From contig CADBFZ010000001.1 in assembly GCA_902794095.1 (NCBI GenBank), forward strand, positions 124,001-188,000: a DNA stretch of 64,000 nt, in the 5' to 3' direction. Shown here one piece after another: positions 1 through 8,799 of the stretch (position 1 is the stretch's first letter; the number at the start of each line of letters is the position of its first letter). The stretch comes from an uncultured Lachnospiraceae bacterium (GTDB taxonomy: Bacteria > Bacillota > Clostridia > Lachnospirales > Lachnospiraceae). The notes below the pieces were generated by a model that was not told the DNA's origin, ran no database searches, and saw only the letters and a program-made list of their open reading frames with translations. Made by a program: the position numbers and the translations under genes.

Positions 1-1128
1 GTTCCCGAGTCAGAGATCAACCGTCTCAATGCAGGAGCAATCAGTGCTTATAATTTCATGGTAAACAGGATTTCCAATCTTGATATTACCCCTGCACAGC
101 TTGCTCTTGAGCCTTGTAACGGTTCCGTTGTAATGACCAATCCAAATAACGGTCAGGTAATTGCTCTTGTTTCATATCCCGGATATGATAACAACCTTCT
201 TGCAAATTCCGTAGATACCGATTATTGGAACAGACTCCTTAACGACGATTCATCGCCTCTTTTGAACTTTGCCACCCAGTATAAAGCGGCTCCCGGATCC
301 ACATTTAAGATTGTATCCGCTACGGCAGGTTTCGGTGAAGGGGTTATCAGCACATCGACTCTGATCAATTGTAACGGTATATTCACAGACATTGAACCGC
401 CTTCAAAGTGTACGGCAGTTCATGGTAATGAAACCGTAAGAACCGCCATAAGAGATTCATGTAACCTATATTTCTTCAACGTAGGTTACAGACTTGCTAC
501 ACAAAACGGATATTACGACGATGCTGCAGGTTTGGAATACCTGTATAAATATGCCGATATGTATGGTCTTACTCAAAGGTCCGGAGTGGAGATAACGGAG
601 TATGAACCCGATGTATCCGATAAGGACTCGGTTCGATCTTATATAGGACAGGGTACTAACGCATATACGACAACGCAGCTTGCCAGATATGTATCAAGTA
701 TTGCAAACGGCGGAACAACCTATGATCTGACACTTCTTGATCATATAGAAGACTCATACGGCAGAACCGTTTGGGAACATGAACCTGTTATTTACAACAC
801 CGTTACCCTTGAAGATTATCAATGGAATGCAATCATTAACGGTATGATCGACGGTGTTAACAATAAGCCGTATTTCTCTGATATTCCCGTTGTTGTAGCG
901 GGTAAAACAGGTACGGCTCAGCAGTCCAGATCTAAACCCGACCACGCTCTTTATATTGCATTTGCACCTGCAATCGGAGAACCGGAAGTGGCTCTTTGCT
1001 GCAGAATTCCTTTCGGATTTTATTCTGATTATGCCGCTCAGCTGGCTCACGAATGCCTGCAGGCTTACTATCATGTAGAACCCGAAGTCGATCAGTCAGC
1101 TTATGCTACGGACGAAAGAAGAGACTAA
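1..1128 (+). CDS. mrdA: Penicillin-binding protein 2, transpeptidase domain (5' partial)
   Basis: The frame is open from base 1, so the N-terminal part (membrane anchor, dimerisation domain) lies outside the window. What remains is a class B PBP transpeptidase domain with all three active-site motifs: STFK at about 298-309, SCN at about 454-462 and KTGTAQ from about 904. The enzyme cross-links peptidoglycan peptides outside the membrane and is the catalytic partner of RodA in side-wall synthesis. rodA lies two genes downstream with minC between, matching the mre-mrdA-min-rodA layout known in Clostridia. The mrdA name rests on this context; another PBP occurs at the far end of the window. Confidence 0.9.
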   Translation, partial: VPESEINRLNAGAISAYNFMVNRISNLDITPAQLALEPCNGSVVMTNPNNGQVIALVSYPGYDNNLLANSVDTDYWNRLLNDDSSPLLNFATQYKAAPGSTFKIVSATAGFGEGVISTSTLINCNGIFTDIEPPSKCTAVHGNETVRTAIRDSCNLYFFNVGYRLATQNGYYDDAAGLEYLYKYADMYGLTQRSGVEITEYEPDVSDKDSVRSYIGQGTNAYTTTQLARYVSSIANGGTTYDLTLLDHIEDSYGRTVWEHEPVIYNTVTLEDYQWNAIINGMIDGVNNKPYFSDIPVVVAGKTGTAQQSRSKPDHALYIAFAPAIGEPEVALCCRIPFGFYSDYAAQLAHECLQAYYHVEPEVDQSAYATDERRD

Positions 1129-1144
1129 ATTTACGGAGGATTAT

Positions 1145-1831
1145 ATGAGTCAGGGAGTGACTTTAAAAAGCTATAACGGTGCAATTAAGCTCATTCTTGA
1201 TCCCGAGATGAATTTCAACGAACTTCTCGGCCTTGTCAGGGATAAGTTTTATTCTTCCAAAGCTTTCCTTGGTTCTTCATCCATAATCCTTGATATTGAG
1301 GGCAGAAAACTATCCGATTTTGAAGAATCCCTTATTGTGGATGCCATCAATGCAAGCTGTGATGTCGATGTTGCCTGTATCGTAGGCAAGAATGAGAACG
1401 ATCAGGAGCACATCAGGAAAGTGGGAGAGATCTTAAACGATAAGATCAATTCGCTTGATAAATGTATTATTTTACAGTCCTCTGTAATGAATAAGCAGGT
1501 CATTGATGTAGAAGACAGCGTACTTGTACTCGGGGACGTAAATCCCGGAAGTCAGATCAAGAGCTGCGGAAATATCATCGTTCTCGGCGGACTATACGGT
1601 TCTGCATATGCAGGATCTGCCGGAGATGAAACTGCTTTTGTGTGCGCTATTGAGATGGAGCCCGAGAGCCTGATAATAGGGGATAAGAAGTATACACCCG
1701 ACAGCAAACCTATCTGGTCTGCCATGCTTAAACCCGCTCCCAAGGTTGCCAGAGTATGTGACGGAGAACTTACCATAGGGCCTTTAAACAGGGTCGTAAT
1801 GGAGAAGATTTATGAGTCTAAGAAATTATAG
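1145..1831 (+). CDS. minC: Septum site-determining protein MinC
   Basis: Encodes 228 aa. The ATG at 1145 is preceded by GGAGGA at 1135-1140; an upstream in-frame codon at 1103 lies inside the PBP gene and has no such site. The C-terminal half shows the right-handed beta-helix pattern of MinC (glycine-rich VLGDVNPGSQI followed by GNIIVLGGL). MinC inhibits FtsZ assembly away from midcell and normally needs MinD for membrane recruitment. In related genomes minD and minE usually follow; here the gene instead overlaps rodA by 20 bases, so the MinD partner must be encoded elsewhere or be absent. Confidence 0.9.
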   Translation: MSQGVTLKSYNGAIKLILDPEMNFNELLGLVRDKFYSSKAFLGSSSIILDIEGRKLSDFEESLIVDAINASCDVDVACIVGKNENDQEHIRKVGEILNDKINSLDKCIILQSSVMNKQVIDVEDSVLVLGDVNPGSQIKSCGNIIVLGGLYGSAYAGSAGDETAFVCAIEMEPESLIIGDKKYTPDSKPIWSAMLKPAPKVARVCDGELTIGPLNRVVMEKIYESKKL

Positions 1832-2987
1832 GATTCGAGATTATGATTTCAAGATAATATTGTTTGCCGTTCTTTTATCCGTTATCGGAGTTTTTGCCAT
1901 CTCATCAGCAATGGGAGAGACGACTGCGGGTGCCGAGAACGTCAAAAAACAGATCGGAGGTATCATCTTCGGGTCTGTACTTATGATAATCACTTCCCTT
2001 ATCGATTATCATTTCATCCTGAAATTCAGAATACCTATATATATTTTTAATATTGTTATGCTGGTTTGGGTTCTTGTGGGCGGACATTCGTCTCACAACG
2101 CTCAAAGATGGCTGAATATCGGTGCAATCACCTTCCAGCCGTCCGAACTTGCCAAGCTATTATTGATTTTATTTTTGGCTTCGTTTATTATGAAATACAA
2201 GGATAAAATCAGCAGTTTTCATTTGCTTTTGGTATGTTCAGCGCTGTTTTTGGTTCCGTTTTTTCTGATTTTTAAACAGCCCGATCTTTCGACCAGTATA
2301 GTTCTGATTTTCATCTTTACCGCCATCATGTTTTCCAGCGGTATCAAGAAGAGAGTTATCCTGATCGTTATGCTGATCGTTATACCTGTGGGTGTGGCTT
2401 TTGTAAGTTATATGCTTAACCCGGATAACGGCGTTTTGGAGGGATATCAGTTAAAGAGAATTTACGGATTCCTGTATCCGGAAGATTATCCCGATATCGC
2501 TTATCAGCAGAATAATTCCGTAACCGCAATAGGTTCCGGAATGCTTGAAGGCAAAGGCTACAAGAATAATCAGATAACATCGGTCAAGAACAGCAATTTT
2601 CTTTCGGAGGCCGAAACCGATTTCATTTTCGCCGTAATAGGTGAGGAATTCGGATTTAGGGGAGCTTCGGTCACGATTGTTTTACTGTTTTTGATATCCC
2701 TGAGCTGTTTGAGCGTGGGAATACGGGCAAAAGATACTGCAGGGGCCGTGATATGTGCCGGAATGGGTACTTTTATCGGTATACAGGGCTTTATGAATAT
2801 AGCCGTTGCTACGTTCCTGATGCCTAATACCGGTATTCCGCTGCCGTTTGTAAGTTACGGTCTTACATCACTTGTTACGCTTTATTTAGGACTTGGGGTA
2901 GTTCTGAATGTTAGGCTTCAGGTGAAGCATTCAGTCAATCCGCTGGATGAATTCACACTAAATTTTAATGGAAAGGGGCCGTATTAG
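1812..2987 (+). CDS. rodA: Rod shape-determining SEDS glycosyltransferase RodA
   Basis: Encodes 391 aa with about ten hydrophobic membrane segments and SEDS-family signatures: QPDLSTS in the middle and the C-terminal PNTGIPLPFVSYG block. RodA polymerises lipid II into glycan strands and works with a class B PBP, here the upstream partial PBP2. The start lies inside the end of minC (20-base overlap) with GGAGAAG just upstream, suggesting translational coupling. FtsW or SpoVE are alternatives within the family, but the pairing with PBP2 and MinC favours RodA. Confidence 0.88.
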   Translation: MSLRNYRIRDYDFKIILFAVLLSVIGVFAISSAMGETTAGAENVKKQIGGIIFGSVLMIITSLIDYHFILKFRIPIYIFNIVMLVWVLVGGHSSHNAQRWLNIGAITFQPSELAKLLLILFLASFIMKYKDKISSFHLLLVCSALFLVPFFLIFKQPDLSTSIVLIFIFTAIMFSSGIKKRVILIVMLIVIPVGVAFVSYMLNPDNGVLEGYQLKRIYGFLYPEDYPDIAYQQNNSVTAIGSGMLEGKGYKNNQITSVKNSNFLSEAETDFIFAVIGEEFGFRGASVTIVLLFLISLSCLSVGIRAKDTAGAVICAGMGTFIGIQGFMNIAVATFLMPNTGIPLPFVSYGLTSLVTLYLGLGVVLNVRLQVKHSVNPLDEFTLNFNGKGPY

Positions 2988-2993
2988 GGGATA

Positions 2994-3389
2994 ATGAACA
3001 TTGCACTTATCGCTCATGATTCCAAGAAAAAGCTCATGCAGAATTTCTGCGTTGCTTATCGTGGAATCCTGACCAAGCACGATCTATACGCCACAGGAAC
3101 CACAGGAAGACTTATCGAAGAGGTAACCAATCTCTCGATTCATAAATTCCTGGCAGGACATTTGGGAGGAGAGCAGCAGCTTGCCGCACAGATCGAGCAG
3201 AACCTGATCGATCTTGTTATATTCCTCAGAGATCCCGTAAATACTACAGTTCACGAGCCAAATGTCGAGAACGTATTCAGGGATTGCGATCTTCATAATA
3301 TTCCGCTTGCTACCAATCTTGCGAGCGCAGAACTCCTTATAAAATCACTCGACAGAGGTGATCTTGAATGGAGAGAGATGTATAAATGA
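2994..3389 (+). CDS. mgsA: Methylglyoxal synthase
   Basis: Encodes 131 aa, a typical length for MgsA. The enzyme converts dihydroxyacetone phosphate to methylglyoxal and phosphate, a bypass of lower glycolysis that relieves sugar-phosphate stress. Family signatures are visible: N-terminal IALIAHDSKK, the phosphate-binding ATGTTG, the GGEQQLA block and the VIFLRDP segment carrying catalytic aspartate. It follows rodA by 6 bases and overlaps the next gene by ATGA, so it belongs to the cell-wall operon, a linkage also seen in other Clostridia. Confidence 0.95.
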   Translation: MNIALIAHDSKKKLMQNFCVAYRGILTKHDLYATGTTGRLIEEVTNLSIHKFLAGHLGGEQQLAAQIEQNLIDLVIFLRDPVNTTVHEPNVENVFRDCDLHNIPLATNLASAELLIKSLDRGDLEWREMYK

Positions 3390-4381
3390 TCCGTCTTTTC
3401 GGCAAATCAAAGTTCAGATTAGTATCACTTTTTATAGTTGTAGCGCTTATCATAACGGGATGCGGTTCCGATTTTGCATCCCCTTATTCTGCGTCCGTTT
3501 TGGCATCCGAGATGGCCGGAAGAGGCTTTACTGCGGATCTTAAAGCGGACTCTTTTGCATCGGATCTTTGTATAGTTACCGAGAATGTTCCGGTGGAAGG
3601 TATCGAGTTATCAACTTCCGTTGAATCTTATCTTCTTGTTGATATCAATAATCAATCCGTTCTTGCTTCCTATGACGCAAACAGACAGATTCATCCCGCA
3701 TCCACGACCAAGCTTATGACAGCGTTGGTTGCTCTTGAGAACTGCTCAATGGATGAAAAACTTGTTCTCGGTGATGAGGTTACGGGTTTTGCATATGATG
3801 AGACCGTACTTCCCGGCAAAGTGGGAGATACCATGACCATGGATCAGGCTCTTCATTTCATGCTCATGTATTCAGCCAATGATATTGCCAATGCAATTGC
3901 AGTTCATGTCGGCGGAAACATAAGCAATTTCTGTGAAATGATGAATGAGAAGGCAAGAGAAATCGGTGCTACAAATACCCATTTCTCCAATCCTCACGGA
4001 CTTGATGCGGACGATCATCTAACCACCGCATATGATCTGTATCTGATCTTAAGTGAATGCATCAAATACGAGAAATTTGTTGAGATAGTTTCCAGCTCGG
4101 AATACTCAACCGTATATTACAACGCACAGGGAAAGAACGTTGATAAGACTGTCAGAAGTACCGATCTTTTTATCAGAACCGATAAGGATGTAAACGCTCC
4201 TGCGGGTATTACCGTTATCGGCGGAAAGACCGGAACCACAGGAAAAGCAGGACATTGTCTTATCGTTCTTTGCAAGGATTCTGCCGGTAATCCGTACATA
4301 TCCTGTGTCATGGGAACGACCGATACCGACACGCTCTACGCGCACCAAAAAGCGCTCATGAGCCTAATACTAAACAGTTAA
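3386..4381 (+). CDS. dacA: D-alanyl-D-alanine carboxypeptidase (S11), lipoprotein
   Basis: Encodes 331 aa. The N-terminus has a positively charged, hydrophobic signal ending in LIITGC, a lipobox with cysteine 26, so it is probably a lipoprotein rather than the C-terminally anchored PBP5 type. Active-site motifs are STTK at 106-109, SAN at about 163-165 and KTG at about 281-283. It trims the terminal D-Ala from peptidoglycan stem peptides. The start overlaps the mgsA stop by four bases (ATGA). The C-terminal domain of PBP5 is absent, consistent with the short length. The gene symbol is by family only. Confidence 0.85.
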   Translation: MIRLFGKSKFRLVSLFIVVALIITGCGSDFASPYSASVLASEMAGRGFTADLKADSFASDLCIVTENVPVEGIELSTSVESYLLVDINNQSVLASYDANRQIHPASTTKLMTALVALENCSMDEKLVLGDEVTGFAYDETVLPGKVGDTMTMDQALHFMLMYSANDIANAIAVHVGGNISNFCEMMNEKAREIGATNTHFSNPHGLDADDHLTTAYDLYLILSECIKYEKFVEIVSSSEYSTVYYNAQGKNVDKTVRSTDLFIRTDKDVNAPAGITVIGGKTGTTGKAGHCLIVLCKDSAGNPYISCVMGTTDTDTLYAHQKALMSLILNS

Positions 4382-4407
4382 AAAGCGATTGAAAAAATAC
4401 GCTTTTT
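4380..4407 (+). terminator. Stem-loop after dacA (weak terminator)
   Basis: AAAAAGCG at 4380-4387 pairs with CGCTTTTT at 4400-4407 around a 12-base A-rich loop. The T run is part of the stem, so termination may be partial. It overlaps the promoter of the next gene. Confidence 0.45.
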
Positions 4408-4417
4408 AAACTATAAT
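4389..4417 (+). promoter_or_regulatory. Sigma-A type promoter for the division cluster
   Basis: TTGAAA at 4389-4394 and TATAAT at 4412-4417 are separated by 17 bases. A perfect inverted repeat (CCGAAAA, CGA, TTTTCGG at 4439-4455) lies in the leader before the GTG start at 4500. Confidence 0.7.
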
Positions 4418-4499
4418 CTTATTAGTGATTGACTTGATCCGAAAACGATTTTCGGTGAGGAGCTGATACACTAAAATAACAGCATCGGAGGGCAAATTA

Positions 4500-4928
4500 G
4501 TGGTTTCATTGATAGTTGGTCAGAAGGGCAAAGGTAAGACTAAGGAGCTTTTGGATAGGGTAAATGCCGATGTAAAGAACGTCTCAGGCAATATTGTATA
4601 TCTTGATAAGGACACCGCTCATATGTATGAGCTGAACAACAAGATCAGACTTATCAATGTCAGTGAATTCGATATTTCCAATTCAGACCAGTTCTATGGC
4701 TTCGTTGCAGGTATCATCTCCCAGAATCACGATATTCAAGAAGTATTTATCGATTCTTATGCTAAGATTTCACAGCAGGTCGATAAAGATATAACCGAGA
4801 ATGTTGAGAAACTTGCGGCTCTGTCCGATAAGTACAAGGTCGATATGGTTTTTTCCGTATCAATCGAAAGAAGCAAGTTCCCGGCAGGTCTTCAGGCTAA
4901 CGAGAAGATAGCAATCAATTTCCTTTAA
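4500..4928 (+). CDS. Small P-loop protein of the division cluster
   Basis: Encodes 142 aa from a GTG start with GGAGGG at 4487-4492. Residues 7-14 form a Walker A motif (GQKGKGKT), and VFIDSY near residue 83 could serve as a Walker B strand. No membrane segment or DNA-binding motif is evident. I recognise it only as a small conserved P-loop protein; some databases label such proteins as PilT-like, which the sequence does not support. It has its own promoter and is followed by the HlyD-like gene, yggS and sepF, so a role near the division apparatus is plausible but inferred from context alone. Confidence 0.75.
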   Translation: MVSLIVGQKGKGKTKELLDRVNADVKNVSGNIVYLDKDTAHMYELNNKIRLINVSEFDISNSDQFYGFVAGIISQNHDIQEVFIDSYAKISQQVDKDITENVEKLAALSDKYKVDMVFSVSIERSKFPAGLQANEKIAINFL

Positions 4929-4945
4929 TATCTATATGACTGAAA

Positions 4946-4978
4946 CCCCGGATAGGCTCTTACCAGCCGCATCCGGGG
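4946..4978 (+). promoter_or_regulatory. Stem-loop in front of the HlyD-like gene
   Basis: CCCCGGAT at 4946-4953 pairs with ATCCGGGG at 4971-4978, with an inner GGCT/AGCC stem (4955-4958 with 4965-4968). The 3' arm GGGGTG is the only Shine-Dalgarno-like sequence before the ATG at 4988, and only a mixed T/A stretch follows, so it may act as an attenuator or hide the ribosome binding site. Confidence 0.6.
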
Positions 4979-4987
4979 TGTATTTAT

Positions 4988-6391
4988 ATGAGTAATACAG
5001 GCGATAACAACATCAGAAAGTTTACCAAAGAGCATAACTTTGGATTCGGAACGGTCCTTTTCCTCGGGATCTTTATTTACGTTGTTATTGTTTTGTTTAT
5101 TTACTTTTCATCGGACCCGATTGTCAGATATGAAGTTGTTGAAGGTTCTCTTTCTTCGCAGAATATCTACAGGGCAATCGCATTTAGGGATGAACACGTA
5201 ATCCAGAGTCCCTATTCCGGATATGTAAACTTCCTTGCAAGGGAAGGACAGAAGGTTGCGGTTGGCGACATTGTTTATACTGTTGACGAAACCGGAAGAC
5301 TTAATGAATTTCTTGAATCCCAGTCCCTTCTTGAAAATACTTTGTCCGATAAAGAGCTTGATGATTTTAAGAACGATCTTGTGGACTTCTCACATTCATA
5401 CGATCCCCTTTCTTATTCAGAGGTTTACTCATTCAAGTATTCTCTTCAAAATTCTGTTCTTAAGTTGGCAAATTCCAACTTCCTTGAATCTCTCAGAATG
5501 GCACAGGACGAAGGCGGTCTTTCCACTGCCGTAAAATATTGTACCAGCAGTGAGGCGGGAGTTGTTTCTTATTGGGTGGACGGATATGAAACGTTCGATC
5601 CTGCCAATTTAACCATGGACAATTTCGACGAGCGTAAATACGAGAAGACCAATATTACTGCAAATGAGCTCAGAGCAGAGGGTGATGTTGTATATAAGCT
5701 TTCCGAAAGCGAAGACTGGTTTATTATTTTCCCCATCAACGAAGCAGATGCGGAAAGTTATGAAGCACAAGGTTACATTCTTACCAGATTTCTTAGAAAT
5801 CAGTATGAATCCTGGGGTAGGGTAACCATCATCCGTAAGGATAAGGATGTATTTTGCAGACTTGATTTTAACAATTCAATGTCTTCTTTTGTAAATGAAA
5901 GATTCCTTGATGTTGAGCTTATCCTTAATGAGGAGACCGGACTTAAAGTTCCCAATTCTTCGATTATTGAAAAAGAGTTCTATCTCATAGATGAGAATTA
6001 CGTAATATTTGATACCGTAAACAATATTTACTACGTTATCTTATCGGGTTATGACGATACAGGTCAGCCCATTACCATACGTAAAGAAATCTCTGTATAC
6101 AGCCATGATGAGGAAGCACATGTTTACTATGTTGATGAGACCTTCCTGACGGCGGGAGATACTCTCCATATGGAGAATTCGCAGCAGGTATTTGCTATTA
6201 AAGATAAAGGTACGCTTACGGGCGTCTATAACATAAATAAAGGCTATGCGGATTTCAAAGAGATCACGATAGTTGCCCAGAATGATGAGTATGCCATTGT
6301 AAAACCCAATTCCACATACGGACTCAGAGTTTATGATTATATCGCTCTTAAGGCAGATACCGTATCCGACGATCAGTTTATAAATGAATGA
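4988..6391 (+). CDS. HlyD-like single-pass membrane protein
   Basis: Encodes 467 aa. A short cytoplasmic N-terminus is followed by one membrane segment at about residues 21-41, then an extracytoplasmic region. Residues 65-110 look like a biotinyl/lipoyl-type half motif (SPYSGYVNFLAREGQKVAVGD), as in HlyD periplasmic adaptors; the rest is poorly conserved by eye. No ABC transporter or outer-membrane partner is adjacent. It sits between the small P-loop gene and yggS-sepF, an arrangement seen in Clostridia division clusters, so a divisome-linked envelope role is more likely than export, but this is inference. Confidence 0.75.
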   Translation: MSNTGDNNIRKFTKEHNFGFGTVLFLGIFIYVVIVLFIYFSSDPIVRYEVVEGSLSSQNIYRAIAFRDEHVIQSPYSGYVNFLAREGQKVAVGDIVYTVDETGRLNEFLESQSLLENTLSDKELDDFKNDLVDFSHSYDPLSYSEVYSFKYSLQNSVLKLANSNFLESLRMAQDEGGLSTAVKYCTSSEAGVVSYWVDGYETFDPANLTMDNFDERKYEKTNITANELRAEGDVVYKLSESEDWFIIFPINEADAESYEAQGYILTRFLRNQYESWGRVTIIRKDKDVFCRLDFNNSMSSFVNERFLDVELILNEETGLKVPNSSIIEKEFYLIDENYVIFDTVNNIYYVILSGYDDTGQPITIRKEISVYSHDEEAHVYYVDETFLTAGDTLHMENSQQVFAIKDKGTLTGVYNINKGYADFKEITIVAQNDEYAIVKPNSTYGLRVYDYIALKADTVSDDQFINE

Positions 6392-6403
6392 CAGGTTTTA
6401 AAA

Positions 6404-7099
6404 ATGAGTTGTAAAGAGAATTACCTTAGAGTACTTGATGTTGTCTCCGAAGACTTGAAGAAGGCCGGAAGAGACGAATCCGAATGCACATTGGTAGCTG
6501 TCAGCAAAACAAAACCTTTGGAACTTCTCAAAGAGGCTTATGAAGCAGGCTGCAGGGACTTCGGAGAAAATTATGTTCAGGAGCTTGTGGATAAGATTCC
6601 TCAAATGCCCGAGGATATAAGATGGCACATGATAGGTCATCTCCAGACCAACAAGGTGAAATACCTTATCGGTAAGACATATCTGATCCACAGCGTAGAT
6701 ACTGTCAAGTTGGCCAAAGAGATCGGTAAACAGTCCGAAAAAGCCGGAATAGTCACCGATATTTTGCTTGAAGTAAATGTTGCCGAAGAAGAGTCCAAAT
6801 TCGGCTTCACATCCGAAAATATCTTGGACGGAGTAAAGGAAATATCCGAGATTCCCGGTGTACGCGTAAAAGGCCTTATGACAAGTGCTCCGATATGCGA
6901 AAATCCTGAGGAAAACAGGGTATATTTTCAAAAACTGAAACAATTATCCATTGACATAAAAAACCAAAATATTGATAATGTTAGTATGGGTTTTCTTTCA
7001 ATGGGTATGAGCGGAGACTATGAAGTCGCACTCAGCGAAGGTTCTACTTTCGTAAGAGTCGGAACCGCCATTTTCGGAGAAAGAGATTATTCCAAGTAA
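6404..7099 (+). CDS. yggS: YggS/PLPBP family pyridoxal-phosphate homeostasis protein
   Basis: Encodes 231 aa, full length for the family. It has the alanine-racemase-like barrel only. Lysine 35 in VAVSKTKP is the PLP Schiff-base residue; DFGENYVQE, WHMIGHLQTNK and the C-terminal LSMGMSGDYEVA and VRVGTAIFG blocks are all present. The protein binds PLP and buffers vitamin B6 and amino-acid pools rather than catalysing a known turnover. It precedes sepF by 18 bases, a linkage conserved across Firmicutes (ylmE-sepF). Confidence 0.95.
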   Translation: MSCKENYLRVLDVVSEDLKKAGRDESECTLVAVSKTKPLELLKEAYEAGCRDFGENYVQELVDKIPQMPEDIRWHMIGHLQTNKVKYLIGKTYLIHSVDTVKLAKEIGKQSEKAGIVTDILLEVNVAEEESKFGFTSENILDGVKEISEIPGVRVKGLMTSAPICENPEENRVYFQKLKQLSIDIKNQNIDNVSMGFLSMGMSGDYEVALSEGSTFVRVGTAIFGERDYSK

Positions 7100-7117
7100 A
7101 ATACAGAGGGAGTTAAG

Positions 7118-7606
7118 ATGGGAAGTACTGTTGATAAGTTTATTAATTTCATGAAACTTGATAACAAAGACGAAGAAGACGATGAAGATTACGGCTTCGG
7201 TGATGATGATACCGAACAGCCCGCTAAATATCAGAGTACCGATGATGATTCTCAGGATAAGCCTAAGAAGACAGCAAAGGGAATGTTTAAAAACACAGAT
7301 TCTCGGAGGAAGACTATGAGTGCAGGAATTAATGCCGGTGTCAGCATGAGATTTCCCAAGGAACTCAATGACGCAGCTGAAGTGGTTGATGATCTTAAGT
7401 CTATGAACAGTGTAGTCCTTAATCTTCAGGGACTTGATTCTTCACTTGCTCAGAGCATTTACGATTTCCTTTGCGGTGCTTGCTATGCACTCGGATGCCG
7501 TATGGAGAAGGTTTCAGATTACGTATATGTAATCACTCCCGAGAGCGTAACACTTTCCGGCGATCTTTTGTCGGCACAGGGTCCTGACGGAAACGGAATT
7601 TTCTGA
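7118..7606 (+). CDS. sepF: Cell division protein SepF
   Basis: Encodes 162 aa. An N-terminal amphipathic membrane-targeting stretch (about residues 1-14) is followed by an acidic, Lys/Asp-rich linker (residues 16-65) and the SepF core with FPKELNDAAEVVDDL and VLNLQGLD. SepF anchors and organises FtsZ filaments at the septum. AGGGAG precedes the ATG. It ends the division cluster and is followed by a good terminator. Confidence 0.95.
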   Translation: MGSTVDKFINFMKLDNKDEEDDEDYGFGDDDTEQPAKYQSTDDDSQDKPKKTAKGMFKNTDSRRKTMSAGINAGVSMRFPKELNDAAEVVDDLKSMNSVVLNLQGLDSSLAQSIYDFLCGACYALGCRMEKVSDYVYVITPESVTLSGDLLSAQGPDGNGIF

Positions 7607-7625
7607 TTCACTAAATTGATCATTT

Positions 7626-7664
7626 CGGACCGTTTAGCTAATGGCTATCGGTCCGTTATTTTTT
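7626..7664 (+). terminator. Rho-independent terminator after sepF
   Basis: CGGACCG at 7626-7632 pairs with CGGTCCG at 7649-7655, with an inner TAGC/GCTA stem, followed by TTATTTTTT. Confidence 0.85.
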
Positions 7665-7675
7665 GAGGTTTAATA

Positions 7676-8797
7676 ATGAAAGATGTTGAAGCAATAGACA
7701 TGTCCAGGCTTACGGTTAAAACCGGAACCAAGACTTCATACGACATTGTCTATAAGAAATCATTTGAAGCACTTACCGCAGAGGTTGGTGAGCTTTATCC
7801 CGATAAGCCTTCCATATGTGTGATCACAGATTCAAATGTTGATCCTCTTTATGGCGAGGAAGTTGTTAAGAAGCTTGAACCTGTTGCTAAGTCCGTTATC
7901 AAATACGTTCTTCCTGCAGGTGAAGAGAACAAGAATCTCGATGAAGTTAAGAAGGTATATGCTTACCTCATCGATAATAAAATGGATCGTAAGTCAGTCC
8001 TTGTAGCTCTTGGCGGGGGTGTTGTAGGTGATATGACAGGATATATCGCCGCAACATTTTTAAGGGGAGTTGATTTCATTCAGATTCCCACAACCCTTCT
8101 TGCTCAAGCAGATTCTTCCATCGGTGGAAAGACCGGCGTTGATTTTGACGGATATAAGAATATGGTCGGTGCATTTAAAATGCCCGCACTTGTATATACC
8201 AATCTTTCAACCCTTTCATCTCTTTCAGGCAAGCAGTTCTGCTCAGGTTTTGCCGAGGTTATGAAATCCGCTCTTTTGAAGGATGAGAAATTCTATACAT
8301 GGCTTATTGATAACTCATATGAGATCAGAGACCGTGATGTAGATGTTCTTGCCGAGATGGTATATCGCTGCGATGATATCAAGAGATACATTGTGGAGAA
8401 GGACCCTTTTGAGCGTAAAGAAAGAGCACTCCTTAACCTGGGACATACTCTCGGCCATGCTATTGAGAAGTATTATGATTTTAAATTCCTTCATGGAGAA
8501 TGCGTATCACTCGGATGTGTAGCTGCCGCATTCATATCCTGGAAAAAAGAATTCCTTTCCAAGGAGGAGTTTTATGAGATAAGGGATATGTTCGTTCTTT
8601 TCGGACTTCCCATCTCAATGGATCTTGCGGATATTCCCAAGATCATCGAACTTACCAAAAACGATAAGAAGATGGATTCAGGTCATGTGAAATTCATTCT
8701 ACTTAAGAAGATTGGCAAAGCATTCATCAATGAAGAAGTTACGGATGAAGAAATGTCCGCTGCACTTGATGAACTTAATTTCGCCGAAGGAGACTGA
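7676..8797 (+). CDS. aroB: 3-dehydroquinate synthase
   Basis: Encodes 373 aa. AroB converts DAHP to 3-dehydroquinate, the second step of the shikimate pathway, using NAD+ and a divalent metal. The NAD-binding GGGVVGDMTGYIAA block, the IPTTLLAQADSSIGGKTGV substrate-binding region and the metal-binding histidines in LNLGHTLGHAIE and FLHGECVSLG are present. GAGG lies just before the ATG. A shikimate kinase gene occurs separately at 22308. lspA starts 2 bases after the stop. Confidence 0.96.
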   Translation: MKDVEAIDMSRLTVKTGTKTSYDIVYKKSFEALTAEVGELYPDKPSICVITDSNVDPLYGEEVVKKLEPVAKSVIKYVLPAGEENKNLDEVKKVYAYLIDNKMDRKSVLVALGGGVVGDMTGYIAATFLRGVDFIQIPTTLLAQADSSIGGKTGVDFDGYKNMVGAFKMPALVYTNLSTLSSLSGKQFCSGFAEVMKSALLKDEKFYTWLIDNSYEIRDRDVDVLAEMVYRCDDIKRYIVEKDPFERKERALLNLGHTLGHAIEKYYDFKFLHGECVSLGCVAAAFISWKKEFLSKEEFYEIRDMFVLFGLPISMDLADIPKIIELTKNDKKMDSGHVKFILLKKIGKAFINEEVTDEEMSAALDELNFAEGD

Positions 8798-8799
8798 AG

